Positions 44,290 through 59,915 of a stretch of 64,000 nucleotides of DNA are shown here, one piece after another. Made by a program: the position numbers and the translations under genes. Every line of letters starts with the position of its first letter. The stretch's first letter is position 1. The notes under the pieces are model-generated. The model had not been told where the DNA came from, did not search any database, and was given only the letters and a program-made list of their open reading frames with translations. The DNA is from Adiantum capillus-veneris (lineage: Eukaryota > Streptophyta > Polypodiopsida > Polypodiales > Pteridaceae), in the NCBI GenBank assembly GCA_014529385.2, contig CM043960.1:120040543-120104542 (forward strand), in the 5' to 3' direction.

Positions 44290-46062
44290 TTGCCAGGATC
44301 ATAGATTTTCTCTTTTAGGTTTGTTACCTGGAATACGCACTGTTTCCTCTTCATCTTGGGTCAAAAGAATGTACATTGAGTTAACAAGAAATCAAGAATA
44401 TTTATTAAGTTCCACCTTGTCATTCTCTTGATGGTCTTTGCAAAAGGGATCATCTGTAGGGTGGCTTGTCTTCCATCCTGAGGGCTGGTGAGGAAACTTG
44501 AGTTGGGATTTAGAAGGCTTAACCATAGAATTGATGCTCTGTTAAGATCATATCTTTTCTCTTTTTTCATTTTAGGTTTTCCACCTGGAATATGAAGAGT
44601 TTCCTATTTAGCTTGGGTCATAAGAATTTCCACTGATTTAACAAGTGATTGAGAAAATTTATAAGTTCCACCTTGTCATGCTCTTGAAGGTCTTTGTAGA
44701 AGGGATCATTAGTAGAGTGACTGACTTGAGGGGTGTCTTCCATCCTAAGGGTTGATGAGGGAATTTGAGTAGCTAGAATGCCTGGCTCTCCATCAACTGA
44801 GATGTTGGAATATGAAGACATGCCTCTTGCCTAATCCATAGCCAGGGCTTTCAGGAGGACCAAAGGTTGAACTTGGGAAGGAATTTTCTCGGCATTAGGA
44901 TGGCGTGCATGTTCTTTCCTGGTCTTCTTTGGCTAGTTGAGATGAAGAAACCTTGTCCTCTTTATCCTTATCCTCCTCAAATAGAGATGGTTCAAAAAGA
45001 TCATCTAATAATGCCCCAAACTTATTGACATATCCACAGGATTTTCCCTTGTTGGAGTTTTGTTTCTATAGCTTGGACCCTTGTGTTGACTTGTTGGAAG
45101 CCTTGGTTGTTCTCTTTACATCCTTTATTCTTTTCAGCTTCCTTCTTTTGAGCCTTGTTATCAAGATCATGGAAATCATTAATTAAATGCCCCTGCTTTA
45201 GACAATCAAACCAAGCATTGGGAACATTTTTGGATGTGTAGGACCTATCCACTTTGATCTTTGATTTGAATCGTTTCTTTGAGAGGAGCATCAATGCCCA
45301 CCTCTATGAGTAATTGTGGGTCCCATTTGGGGTTAATATCATTTGTAGTTTTTTGGCCTAAAAATTTACCTATTTGTGCACCCCTCTGCTTGAGCCAGGG
45401 AAAGAATTAATTGGCGTAATCTAGAAATTCAACCCACACACAAACCTTGGAAGGTTTCTTACCCTTGGGATCTTGGGGGGTGCAATATGTAATCATGTTA
45501 ATGTATAATGTGAGTTCAAAAGGAGGGGCTTTAAAATACAAAAAATGTAGACAATTTAACAGAGATACATTTAAATAAGGGGTTTTTATATTGAATTTTG
45601 GGAAAATTTCCTAAAGAAGGGGTCATTTTACTCACTTAGACATGTTAAAAGAGGGTTTTTTTTTAATACCCAGCAAATGCACATTATATAGGGGGGTAGA
45701 ACGGTGAACCCTGAGCTTGAGATCAAAGCCTTTATGCCACTTCAAAACAAACATAATGAGCTTCTAATTAGCCATTACCCTCTACTTATCACTTGCACAG
45801 TCATCAAAGAAAAAGAGATAGTAGTTGTTGGGCAGGTATTGTACCGGAGAGGGTAAAAGATTACTCGATTCCCATTCTCGCGCTATCCATTGTTTTATGA
45901 TTTTGATTGGAGGTCTGATTTCATGGCACATGTCTATTACCACTATCTCTTTTAGGTGTTTAAACCAATTGTTGAGCTCAACAGCCCCAACAATGACTCA
46001 CCCTTCATTCTGAAACTGAGCCTGATGCCCTTCATTATCAGCATCTTCATGATTATCTTCAT
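44290..46062 (-). pseudogene. LINE ORF1, mirror of copy B
   Basis: Same broken frames as 27,132-28,908, for example the knuckle relic frame at 45,022-45,294. It joins gypsy RT in frame at about 46,060. Confidence 0.72.
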
Positions 46063-48353
46063 TTTGAAACAGATCTTCTACCCGGGATACGGGAAATTTA
46101 TTTTTGATAGTGATATGGTTTAGTGCGCGATAGTCGACATACATGCGGTATGTACCATCTTTCTTTTTCACTAAAAGGACTGGAGAGAAAAAGGGAGAGG
46201 AGATACGCCTCACCATTCCTTTGTCTACCAATTCTTGTACTTGCCTCATGATCCCCTATTGTTGAGCTTATGAAACTTGATAGGGACGTTTGTTAGGCGG
46301 TGAGCTTCCTGATAGGAGCTCAATTTGATGGTCATCATCCCCTCGTTTTGGAGGTAATTCCATAGGGATATCATCAATGAACACATCTTGGAATCCTTTT
46401 AGAAAGTTAGACAAGTCTAACACGTCTTGATTCCTACCATTCACCTTTGATGAAACATTAGGACCTTTTTGGGATTCTTTGACAAAACTCATGTACGCAG
46501 AAACTGAGCTTTTCATTGATTTATCAAGGGCGAGAGGGTTTAGAAGTGGTATAGTATGACCAGGCTCATTAGCGTCTATATACATATTCTTTCCCCTGTA
46601 GGTGAAGTAGATTCTCCTTTCAGGGAACTTCATGTTGGCAGCAATGCGGTTGAACCATGGTATCCCTAGGATAACATCCTCATGTTGGAGAGGAGAGATG
46701 AATAAGTCTTCTTTGTTGACATAGCTTTGGACATGAAGCCTCAACTTTTGAATCAAGGGAGTAACGGAGGCTTGTTGTCCCTTGAAAGAGGCATTGGCCA
46801 TTACAGCATCTCCCATCTCAAAATCTTGAATGCCCAACTTGGTGGCCAACTCCATTGATATGAAGTTGAGAGCATAACTAGGGTCAAACAAGATGAAAGC
46901 ATCATGATCCCTTACCTTTCCCCAAGCATAGTAAAGAGGTGATCCTTTGCAATGAGTATCCTCTTTTGGAGCTGCGATAGTGGAAGCCCTAGGAGTCTCA
47001 TTGCGAGCATTTCTTTTGGGGCAAGAACGATAGCCATGTCCTTGCTCCCCACACTTAAAACATTTGTGATCCTAGAGAAAAGTTTCAAGCTCTTCAGGGC
47101 AGAGTTTATTTTTACCTTTGTAGACTCCTTTCTCCTTGGACCGATTGTTGTTGTTGTTGTTGGAATGGCCGTGGGAAAAATTTTGGGCATTAATTTTTTC
47201 CTTTGCATCACTTTTGTCTTTATTTTCCATGGGTTTGGCATTCCGTCTAACCCCTTGTTGGAAATTGATGCATGAAGCAACCATGGTATGGTGGATTACT
47301 TCGCTAATAGAGTCGGGCCATTGAGAGTTGACATACTCGGCCATCTCTTCATCAGGTAATCCTGCACACAGAATTGTTGTTTTTGCTCAGCAAAGTTTAT
47401 CTTTTGAAAGACAGTAGCCTTGAGATGTAAATCCCAAAACCTGTCCACACATTTGTGGATAGACTCATGAGAGAGAAGCCTTAAACTCTGCCATTTGGTG
47501 AGCACTTTGTCCTTTGCATCACTTGCAAGAAATTGCTTCATGATGGAAACTCGTAGAGTTTTCCATGTCTTTGGGGATTTTCCATTGCCTTGAAGGCTAG
47601 CCCACCATTGACGAGCCGATTTTTGGAAGTGCATAGCTACATGATGTAGCTTGGAGGACTCCGTGAAGCCATCGTCTCCAAAGTCCGCATCAAATTGTTG
47701 GATGAAGTCCAATACTTTGTCGGTAGCACCAAAGGTTCCATCATAGATGAGAAAAGAGATACTCTTTTCTCCCTCTTTGAACTTCTTGAGCTTTTGTAAC
47801 CTTCTCCATGGAGGGTAAGATTTGTGATATCCTCCCCTCTTATATTCTCTAGGAGAATAGCCATAGCTTTCATCGATAGAGGAGGAAGGTGAAGAAGAAA
47901 GAGAAGAGGGTGAACTCTTTCTTGCCCTTTTCTTCCTTGGTTTCCTCTCTGCCCTTTTGGAGTGACGAGGAGAAGGACTATGTGTTAATTGTTTTTTTCT
48001 TGGGAGGAGTTGGCGATCATTTAGTCATCCTTCTTCGTGGACCACATCTTCGGAGGAATTTAGAGATTCATTGCTTTCTTGATCTTTGGATTCCTCCTCT
48101 CGTATGGGAGAGAGTCTTCTTTTGGGGGTCTCTTCAAGAAGCCTTGTAAGCTCTCTCTCCTCTTGGAGAGGAAGGTAATCCCATAAGCACAAAGTTGTTG
48201 AGTAACTTCGGCTTACAAAGCGCGGTTGCCCATAGCTTGTTGCAACCTAGTGACAAGATAATTAACAAACATGGGAGAACCATCATTGGCACCTTCATGT
48301 GCAAAATCAAAGTTATCAATGTTTATTCTCCTCTCTTGGTTATTGTCAGCCAT
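45998..48353 (-). pseudogene. Gypsy-1 gag, protease, N-terminal RT, mirror copy
   Basis: Minus-strand counterpart of 24,843-27,131, with gag M at 48,353, gag core frame 47,712-47,296, knuckle near 47,062, protease frame 46,891-46,268. Here the RT start is uninterrupted from 46,249 to 45,998 and runs in frame into LINE ORF1 sequence; the left copy has one extra T. Confidence 0.85.
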
Positions 48354-48784
48354 GCTAATTAATCTTATGTGTTTACTCAGTGTGCTTTAGCAATTCAAAA
48401 CCTTAGTTGCTACTCCTCTTAGCCTTTGAAAATAGGCACATAAGTATCTACACCCACGTCTTGAATTGGTTAATTATAGAGAGTAGTGGAGTGAGTGTAA
48501 CATAGCAAAGTTGTCGAGGGATAGATCCTTTCGGATTTCTTATGGCTCAATAATGGTAAAGCCATAGGCAAGTCTAAAAAGACTCCATTATTAAGTCCAA
48601 AGCTCCCGAGGTGTGCACCATATCCCACATCGTGGGCTCAACAAAACCTATCATAGATCCCAGTCCCACTTACCCTAATATAATTATCAAAATCAAGCAT
48701 TAATAGGCTACTTAAGGACCTCTCTTCTCAAGCAAGAAAAGAGAAACCAAATGCTCTGATACCAACGTAATGGAAATTGCCTAT

Positions 48785-50267
48785 GAACTTTAAGAGTAGC
48801 GGAATTAGGGAATTAGGTGAAGCACTTTTGAGAGATTCTTTGTGAGCATAGCGGGTGAACTTATTTGATGGTAGCAACATAAACATGGTACTTAGTTAAC
48901 TTGGCATGAACAATACTTTTGCAAGAGAGAGAGTTTAGAGAACATGACACTAGTTGAGAAACGGATTCATATGGAGCTGGTCCCCCCCTCCAATAGGCAT
49001 TTGTATTATAGGTTCTCCCATCAAGAGAGACTTGGTACATTACAATCTTTGTGTTCCTTGTGACCTACGTGATGCAATGAAGATGGAAAACTTCATGCAT
49101 CACAAGTATAGCATAACTTAAAGAAATCATTAACTATCCCAAGCCTCAGTCCCAAGGCCTCAAACACCTTCGAAGGTGGAGAGATCTAGCGGGGAATGAG
49201 GATAGGGAAGAGGAAGAAGAAACATTCCATAGGAGAAAGAAGTAGTTCCTCACATATCATTACTCTCCTTGCTAGCATACATAATATCATAGTAATGGAG
49301 ATGGAGAAGATGGCAAGCTTAAGCATTTAATCATGACTCTTGCTTGGATTAGCACTCCATAGCCAAGAGTGTTGTGTAGGCTTTCACTCTCACAAGCTTG
49401 GATAAGGAGGTGGTGTTCCTCAACTTTCACCAAGTGAGAATGGTCCCTTAAATGAGTGTGTGTGATGGTGTATATCCCTGTAGCACCCCCCCTCCTTGCT
49501 TTGGGCGAGTTGTGACCCTGTTGCATGTTGCAAGCTCATTGGACCCCTCTCCCCCTAGCCAATCACATGCAGCATGCAATCAAGTACATGGGTAGTCTTC
49601 TGACAAGTGTCCTCCTTATCCCTTAGAGAGACAGAGCTTGAAAATATCTAGATGTTTGTTAGATGGAAGTAGAAACTCATTGGACCCCTCTTTAGCCCAA
49701 CCAATAGCATTCACACACCCATGTGGTTAAGCTTAGTGAGAGTCTGACATGTGTCCCATGTGCTCTTTTAGAATTTCCACTAACTTTGAGATTTTTATGC
49801 ATAGGAAGTTTCTCAAGCAGCTTCCTCATTAAGTGAGTAGGTTCTCTTTTTGACTCAAGCATCTTACCCCCCATGCATAGGAAGATTCTCAAGCAACTTC
49901 CTCATTAAATGTGACAGGTACCTCGAGTACCTTAGTCATCAAGCATGACAAGCACCTTAGGTGGTGTTCCCACCTCAAGCACAACCCTAGCTTGCGGTTC
50001 CCTCCTCAAGCACAGCCCTAGCTTGCCTAAGTTTAGGTCGGGTTCCCACCTCAAGTACAACCCTAGCTTGCTTAAGGTTCTCACCTCAAGCACAACCCTA
50101 GCTTGCTTAAGGTCAAAAGGACTTTTAACACTAACCATTTGAGGTCTTTATGAAGCTAACCCTAAGGTCTTTTAAGGTTCATTAGTTAACCTTGCTCTTT
50201 GACATATTATCACTCAATTTGGGGCCCTTTACCATTGGCCCCGTGTTGAGATAGATCCGTAAGCACA
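48785..50267 (-). mobile_element. Gypsy-1 5' LTR, mirror copy
   Basis: Reverse of 22,930-24,412; the primer site complement GCTCTGATACCA lies at about 48,754-48,765. Confidence 0.75.
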
Positions 50268-50879
50268 TGTCTATATTCTAACCCTTGTTCCCGTTTATTA
50301 TCGATCCCATATTTAAATGATCAGTTTAATATGAGAAAATCATTTGGGTTGATTAGATATTAGATATTTGATGACAGACTTTGACTCTAGAAGTGAGTTT
50401 CTCATAAATATCCGTGATACCAGCAAATGAAAGTGTCCATGTCATTTTCCTCATGCATAATCTTTGATTTCAACTCTTTACACAACAATGCAATTTTAGC
50501 CTCGTTGTCACTTCTATAAAGACCACATAGAATATCCCAATTCTATTTAGCTGAGAAAATTTGATGAGTAGTAGTGTGATTCACAAATAATGAAATCAAT
50601 GCATGAGGTTGTGCATCTTTAGCATCCCAATGAGATTGCTTAGTTGTAGGGAAAATAGCTCTGCAACAAGTAGTAACCCTACCACCATATTCTACAACAT
50701 CCTCAACATCACATGTATCCACATAACAAGGACGTACGTCAATTCCCTAAACAAATTTCCAAATGCACTTTACACAAAAAATGGTGCATCATCATGTAAG
50801 CCCACATTGACTAATTTTCTCCATCCACTTTACCCTCAACAGCAAACATCTTGACCACATCTATGTTGTTGTCATCCAT
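50268..50879 (-). pseudogene. Copia gag fragment, mirror of unit A
   Basis: Start codon complement at 50,877-50,879. Same decay as 22,315-22,929, with small indel differences. Confidence 0.7.
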
Positions 50880-51001
50880 GGTGAGTGCCTGCACCTCATG
50901 TGAAAATTGCCCAAAAAGAGGAGAAATGAAGTGAACCCAATACGTGCTAGTGATGCTGGTGATCAAGCTCGGGAGTATGTAACACACTAGTCTAATACCA
51001 A

Positions 51002-51234
51002 TAGTTGAAAATAGGGTTGCAGGGAAATAGGGCACACAACTTGGAGAAGATGAAGAATCTCAAGGCACACAATAGAGAGTATGTATTTCTTAATGCACTA
51101 TAAAAGATAAGTTAGCCCTAGAGTGATGGGTGTATATACAATTCACGGGGGGAAAAACCTCCTATTGAGGGAAAAAATGCCCTGGTGGTCCTAAGTATTT
51201 TTACACACATCACTACCACGTGTATACGGTAACA
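51002..51234 (-). mobile_element. Copia-type LTR, mirror of unit A
   Basis: TAGTTG to GGTAACA, with the degenerate primer site complement AATACCA on its left side. Confidence 0.8.
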
Positions 51235-53440
51235 TTGCCAGCATCATAGATTTTCTCTTTTTCTCTTTTAGGTTTGTTACCTGGAATACGCACTGTTTCC
51301 TCTTCATCTTGGGTCAAAAGAATGTCCATTAAGTTAACAAGAAATCAAGAATATTTATTAAGCTCCACCTTGTCATGCTCTTGAAGGTCTTTGCAAAAGG
51401 GATCATCTGTAGGGTGGCTTGTCTTCCATCCTGAGGGCTGGTGAGGGAACTTGAGTTGGGATTTAGAAGGCTTAACCATAGAATTGATGCTCTGTTAAGA
51501 TCATATCTTTTCTCTTTTTTCATTTTAGGTTTTCTACCTGGAATATGAAGAGTTTCCTATTTAGCTTGGGTCATAAGAATTTCCACTGATTTAACAAGTG
51601 ATTGAGAAAATTTATAAATTCCACCTTGTCATGCTTTTGAAATTCTTTGTAGATGGGATCATTGGTAGGGTGAGTGACTTGAGGGGTGTCTTCCATCCTA
51701 AGGGTTGATGAGGGAATTTGAGTAGCTAGAATACCTGGCTCTCCATCATCTGAGATGTTGGAATATGAAGACATGCCTCTTGCCTTATCCATAGCTAGGG
51801 CTTTCAGGAGGGACCAAAGGTTCAACTTGGGAAGGAATTTTCTCTGCATTAGGATGGCGTGCATGCTCTTTCCTGGTCTTCTTTGGCTAGTTGAGATGAA
51901 GAAACCTTGTCCTCTTTATCCTTATCCTCCTCAAATAGAGATGGTTCAAAAAGATCATCTAATAATGCCCCAAACTTATTGACATATCCACAGGATTTTC
52001 CCCTTGTTGGAGTTTTGTTTCTATAGCTTGGACCCTTGTGTTGACTTGTTGGAAGCCTTGGTTGTTCTCTTTACATCCTTTATTCTTTTCAGCTTCCTTC
52101 TTCTGAGCCGTGTTATCAAGATCATGGAAATCCTTAATTAAATGCCCCTACTTTAGACAATCAAACCAAGCATTGGGAACATTTTTGGATGTGTAGGACC
52201 TATCCACTTTGATCTTTGATTTGAATCGTTTCTTTGAGAGGAGCATCAATGCCCACCCTATGAGTAATTGTGGGTCCCATTTGGGGTTAATATCATTTGT
52301 AGTTTTTTGGCCTAAAAATTTACCTATTTGTGCACCCCTCTGCTTGAGCCAGGAAAAGAATTCATTGGCGTAATCTAGAAATTCAACCCACACACAAACC
52401 TTGGAAGGTTTCTTACCCTTGGGATCTTGGGGGGTGCAATATGTAATCATGTTAATGTATAATGCGAGTTCAAAAGGAGGGGCTTTAAAATACAAAAAAT
52501 GTAGACAATTTAACAGAGATACATTTAAATAAGGGGTTTTTATATTGAATTTTGGGAAAATTTCCTAAATAAGGGGTCATTTTACTCACTTAAACATGTT
52601 AAAAGAGGGTTTTTTTTTAATACCCAACAAATGCACGTTATATAGGGGGGTAGAACGGTGAACCCCAAGCTTGGGATCAAAGCCTTTATGCCACTTCAAA
52701 ACAAACATAATGAGCTCCTAATTAGCCATTACCCTCTACTTATCACTTGCAAGTCACTTTCACAGTCATCAAAGAAAAAGAGATAGTAGTTGCTAGGCAG
52801 GTATCGTACCTGAGAGGGTAAAAGATTACTCGATTCCCATTCTCACGCTATCCATTGTTTTATGAGTTTGATTGGAGGTCTGATTTCAAGGCACATTCCT
52901 ATTACCACTCTCTCTTTTAGGTGTTTAAACCAGTTGTTGAGATCAGCAGCCCCAACAATGACTTACCCTTCATTCTGAAACTGAGCCTGATGCCCTTTAT
53001 TATCAGCATCTTCATGATTATCATTAGGCATATCTTCTCTAGCTTCTTTGTTTTCAGCTTCAACAACAAGACTCTTCAAATTAGAATGAGAATTAGCACA
53101 ACCATTTTGTTTTCGGGGATGACTCTCATTAACCTCAAGGATTTGAGGATGATTCTCAACATTCTGCCAGACATTAGAAATAGAAGAATTTAGTCATTAA
53201 GAAAGGGGGGATTATGATTTATCTATAGATATCTCTACAAGGTGAGAGGGTGAATGAGCGTATTTATTTATGGTCCATGTGGTTGAGGTGACAAGGATTT
53301 GAACAGGTCATCCTGCAAGAACTATTGAGAGGCTTGAAGATTTGGGGTAGGTTGGACTAAACTGCTTGAGCATAAGAATGAGGGCCTTGTAGCATAGATC
53401 TACTAGAGAAGGTTGATGCTCCAAGACCAGGGCTAAGAGA
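51235..53440 (-). pseudogene. LINE ORF1, mirror of copy A
   Basis: Counterpart of 19,745-21,960. One frame here, 52,495-52,148, stays open longer than on the left and reads through KVCVWVEFLDYANEFFSWLK, RGAQIGKFLGQKTTNDINPK and WFDCLK, which supports the ORF1 assignment. Confidence 0.7.
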
Positions 53441-53766
53441 TGTGCTAGACGGACTTCCCAGGCATGAAGGAAGACACCAAAACATTGTGAATATTTTTTT
53501 TCCCTTCACCTTGAAGGAGTCCATTCATGAGTGCATCTTGCAGGGCCATGTCTCCATCCTCAAAGGGGAAGGGAGCAAAGGAGTATCAGCACCCACCAAA
53601 GAGGAGAAGACATAGACATGTGTGTGTAAAGAGGGGCCATACGAGCACTCAGCATGCATTTCTTGGACACAAAGATCCGTACCTTGTCACTTCTAGGTCC
53701 CGGCTTTAAGGCCATTTTTGAATTTTATTTTTGCTTATTGCCCAGTGACTAAGTGTGTTATGGTTT

Positions 53767-53842
<76 letters not shown>

Positions 53843-55034
53843 GTGTGTGTGTGTGTGTGTGGACCATTAAGCGTGTTTTTTTCATGTGTGTGTTTGTGTG
53901 CAATGAAATGTGGGATACACCCCCTCCAAAGCAAACCAAAAAGAGAAAGAAAACCCCACATGCGAGCTTTGATATGCAGAAGTTTGCAGCCTTGAACGCC
54001 GGAGCCCCATGCCATCTCTGACTACTAGCCCACAAAAGGTGCATCCACAACACATGCACCGGCATTGCCTCCCTTTTACGTGCCACAGTGTCCCTAACCA
54101 TGGGATCAATGGTCCCAATTGAAAGGCAGGAAGGCGAATGATCTGAACCATTGATCAATTAAATCTAAACTCAGGATCCCAAGTTTAAATTTTTTAAGCT
54201 AATCTTGGGAGGCCTGTCACGTGGACCTACGAGGGATCTAATCTCGAGACGCCCTCACTTCTCTGTCGGGTTTTGAACCCTCATCACTAGGTTGAGGAGC
54301 AGAGGACTTGACCAACATGCCCACATGCCCTTGGTTGAATTAGATGTGATTCCAGATCAATGTGAGGTAAACTTGGGATATTGACATAAAAACTAAAATT
54401 GGGATCCGAAGTTCCGTTTTTGTGGATTCCACCATAAAAACTAAGCTTGGGATCTCGAGTTTAGTTTTTATCCATCAACAAACAAGATCTATGAGCACCC
54501 TTGATTTTGCACAAGAGTCCTTGATCCCATGGTTAGGACCCCGTGAACTTAAAGCTGAGGCTGACAATTCCCACACTGTTCAAAGTGACCTGTATGAAGC
54601 TACCTTTTCTGCCTTGCCTTACTATTGGCTCCTACTCTTGCTTGTCATCGACATCATTGTCTGCTGCTCATTACTTTGTTTAGCTTGCCCTGCTACTTGC
54701 CTCAAAGGCTCAACCATTTGTTGAAGCCTCTTTCGCCTACCCCAAGATCCCTCTTTTGGCTATCCCATGCTCTGTGCTAACCCCACTGATGGACCCATGC
54801 TTCTATGTTGTAGCCCACATCTCCTCACATAGAATTTAAACATCCATAGGCTCATGGTCCATACTTGCTCGACTTGCTCTCAACCACCCACAACCCCTTG
54901 CATCTACAACATATTTGCCCACAACTCTTCAATGCCATCAACTCGCCCATCATCACCTACAGGCTATTGCCACTTGTAGATCTTGGCTTTATTGACAATT
55001 GAACATTAAGTTTACTTTTGGAAAATCTCATTCT
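53441..55034. other. Gene-poor arm segment with (GT)n microsatellite, mirror of 18,158-19,744
   Basis: No recognised gene. The (GT)n tract at about 53,772-53,861 is purer than its left counterpart. Holds the mirror of the unidentified 100-codon frame (54,422-54,724). Confidence 0.5.
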
Positions 55035-56099
55035 CACCAAGTCAATTGTTTTGGTCCTAACAAACCCATGCTCCCACGGCTTAAAACTCTTGACCAAGCC
55101 CAAGTTCACAAAGCAAGGCATCATAAGAGCTCCCAAGGACTCCAAGGCACCAAGAGATCATCACCACCACACTGTGTATTTGAGCTTCAAATAAGTATTC
55201 AAGGATCATTCAAGCGCATTGAGCATTCAAGATACTCAAAACACTTCAAGCTTTGAGCACTTCAAGCACTAAACTGGTTTGGCAAATGAGTTCCAAAAAC
55301 ACATCAAGCATTCACGGCCCTACAACTAAAAAGTTAAAAACTATTCATGGCACCAAGCCATGCATTCACACTGTAAGTATTTTTGTATTTTGAACAAACC
55401 ATTGTCCCTTTGTATTTGCATGTATACAAGCACTATGTCCACCAATAAGAAGGGACATGCACCCAACCAGTGTTTCTTCAAAGAAAATGCTAAGAATCAA
55501 AGAAATCCCAAATATTCCAAAGTTAAAGTACACGTTGTGGAAGAAGAAGAATAAGAAGAAGGGGATGCCAACACTATCTATTATGTTGATGTATTGTAAT
55601 GGGTTTTAGACACTACCCAAAACCCAAATTTTGGAGGTAAGACCTACCCTCTTTTGCATTAGATTCATCTTATGAGTCATGTACAATTACCCTAAGTGAC
55701 CCATATTAACCTCCTCTATTAGTATCCATGCACATCGTGTAAGCTTCAACTTACGAGGGTGTTTGTTGGGTAAACTGTTAGCTTACACTTAATACATGAC
55801 CAAGCCCCAAAAGCCAAGCATACTAAGCATGCACCTTACTACATGGATTTCCCTAACACATGCTTCTCAATAGTCACATGCTATTTTGTATAACCACATG
55901 ATGCTTGACCTTTTTCCCACATGTGATGAATATCACTTTTCAACATTTAATTCCACCTTCCTTGTTTGAGTCTGTAGATGGCCACTATGCAAATGATGTA
56001 ATCCTCCATCTCCATCTCAAAATCTAATACAATCATTATGTCATCAATTCAATATGAATGGTTCTTTTGTCTATCCAACATAAACTTTCAAAAGGCCCT
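55035..56099 (-). repeat. 1.07-kb module, mirror copy
   Basis: Reverse complement of 17,091-18,157. Third copy of the module in the window. Confidence 0.85.
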
Positions 56100-56303
56100 T
56101 GTAGGCCTTATGTAAAGCATGGGCATATTAGATAAGAGAATTCACCAAGATATCCCTACCCATGGTTGTTTAAGATCAAAGGAGTCCTGGTCAAGCATGC
56201 TTTGGTTGATGTATGCCAAAAACAACGTTGGGGGTGGGGGTGGGTGCGTGGGGGGGGGGGGGGGGGGGGGGGGGGGGTGTGTGGTACTAAACAATGGAAG
56301 AAG

Positions 56304-57724
<1,421 letters not shown>

Positions 57725-59121
57725 GCCAAAGATCGGTGGGATATTTTTTGTCTTCTAGTAGTAAAAGGGGGTCTAGGAGTAAAAAATATTAAAAAATGGA
57801 CATATAAAATAGCATTCAAAGTCCTCATCTGTGCTCTTCAGATACTAGCCAAGAATGGGCTCTCTTCCTGTTCAAGAAAATAAATAGCTTCGCTCTGGCC
57901 AATTGGAAGCCTCGCAAAAACTGAGCTGGATCACTATTTTTTTTGGGCCATTTCCCATCAAGTCTAAAGGGTCAGACCTTCCTGTATCTCTTTGGGGTGT
58001 GTGTGGAATAGGGCAAGGGTTGATCTGTCAGTCTTCTGGTCAAACAACAGGTCTAATGTTGTTTGGCAATTCCACTCCATTTGGTGGCCTCTCTCCCCTC
58101 AAACCCCTATCGCCAATAACAGAGAAGGACGGCACTTCGATGTCACAACAAAGGAATCACCACTTGGCGAGTTCTTTGGAATGGGCAATTACACAGATGG
58201 AAATTAGCTGAGGAACTTCTTCCCCATTTTTCCCTTCAGCCATGGGAACTCACACTCATTTTATCGAGACTTGAGGTTTTCCCTAGTTCAGAGCTATGGA
58301 AGCTCTCAGTTAAAGAATGTGTCCCACTTAGTGCCTTTGGATGGAAAGGTGGATTCAAACTCCAACATGGCCCACAATTGGATCTTGGAGACATCACTCT
58401 CTCATTGCATAGCACATTGAACAGACGGTGGAACGTCAGCCTGGACAGCAAGCAGTGGATATTCAAATTTAAGAAGATGTGGGACACGTCAATTCAACCC
58501 AAGAAATCGGTCCTCCTTTGGCTTATACTCCACAAAGTCCTGTGGAGTGGGGAGAAAAGCCTCGATGCAGGGATATCCATGGGGATCTGTCTCAGATGCA
58601 ATGTAGAAGTGGAGTCTATATTTCATTTATTTTTAAGATGTCCGCAGTCTGCTATTATTTTGTCTCCTATAAATTTTGTTCGAAAAAAAACAGTCTCTTG
58701 GAGGCAACTGCTACTACGGGGAGACTCTAAAGGCATTTTGTCCTGCTATTGGAACCGAACTAGGGCTGAATTTCTATGGATTATCTGGAAATTGAGAAAC
58801 AGTGATGTGTTTAATGTGGCTTACCAGGCTCCTAGCCTGAAAGCGATGTTTGTGGATTTCAATCTACAAGTGTTCAAAACAAAAATCAACGAAGCCAACC
58901 TCTACTATCTCAGGAACTCGATAATTAAAGACGCGGAAAAAGCACACCAGACAATGGAGGCTGAAGATCTGGAACTCCCCATTAATAAGAGAAAGCTAGC
59001 AAAAATTAGGAACATGTTGGCTGCTAATCAGGATTCCTCCCGGGCGGCGTTCGAGGTCATTTCCAAAGCCGGTAGCTTCATGGAAAAGATACAAGGAATG
59101 ATAGATTCTCTGAAAGATTGA
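57725..59121 (+). pseudogene. LINE ORF2 C-terminal part with zf-RVT domain, second copy
   Basis: Begins further upstream than the first copy: VKGGLGVKNIKKW at about 57,762 is the conserved post-RT stretch of plant LINEs, followed after frameshifts by SLGCVWNRARVDLSVFWSNN (about 57,980) and then the zf-RVT frame 58,120-59,121. From 58,067 on it matches 1-1,055. Confidence 0.82.
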
Positions 59122-59915
59122 AGAATATCATGAAAGGATGTATTGTATGATCGGGTTGTGTATGATCGGCTTTAGTTGTTTTGTAACTAGTCAAAGGATA
59201 TATAATGGAACGAGTCGGTTTTGTAAAGGGAGAGTCTCCGTGGAAGTGATATGGTGCCGGGGCATGGTCTGCAGGTATCCCATGGTTGTAATTTTGTCTC
59301 CTTTCCTCTGTTAACATAACCTTCACTGCTTTGTTGGGAGCAAAAAAAGGGCAACTTTGAAGGTCATTTTGTTGAGGAAGTTCTCTGTTCTTCGTGAATG
59401 TAGCACGACTCTGTCCCACAAAGCAACAGAGGCTATCCTTGGTGGATTGTCCCCCCTACGCTCTTGCTCTTGACCGGCTGCTCTGCTCAAGGCTTCTTCA
59501 ACCAATCATACTATTGTTTTTCCTTGTCCTAGGACATTATTGAATTTTCAAGTGGCATGATTGTTATAAGCTGAGGCAAATGTGTAGCTCAAAGCGGTGG
59601 GGCAATGGGTTTAGATGAGTTGAATATTAAAGATCTTGATAAGCTTGCCTCGATACAACCGGCAAACTTGGACAGAATTCTAGCAAACATCGCCAAAAAT
59701 ATTGCAAGGGATTTCTTTGTGTTGGTAATTCGTTGGAAGGTCCTCTTCATAGATCTTCTCACCAAGGATTGTTATAAGAGAACGAGAGAGTGAGAGAAAG
59801 ACGAAGAAGAAGTAGAAGAGAATTTTGACAGCAGCATCATACAGCAGTAGATTTAGCGCAGCAGCAGCAGCTAGTCTTCAAGAAAAATCACAAAGATAGG
59901 TGCAGCGCCATTAAA

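Larger units (their letters stand above)
39098..56303 (-). repeat. Right arm of the ~17.2-kb inverted repeat
   Basis: Reverse-complement counterpart of 16,878-34,109 with all the same nested elements. It starts inside the gypsy-2 LTR (GAAAGAAGGTGTACATAGG) and ends beyond the poly-G tract at GTGGTACTAAACAATGGAAG, where the arms diverge. Confidence 0.95.
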
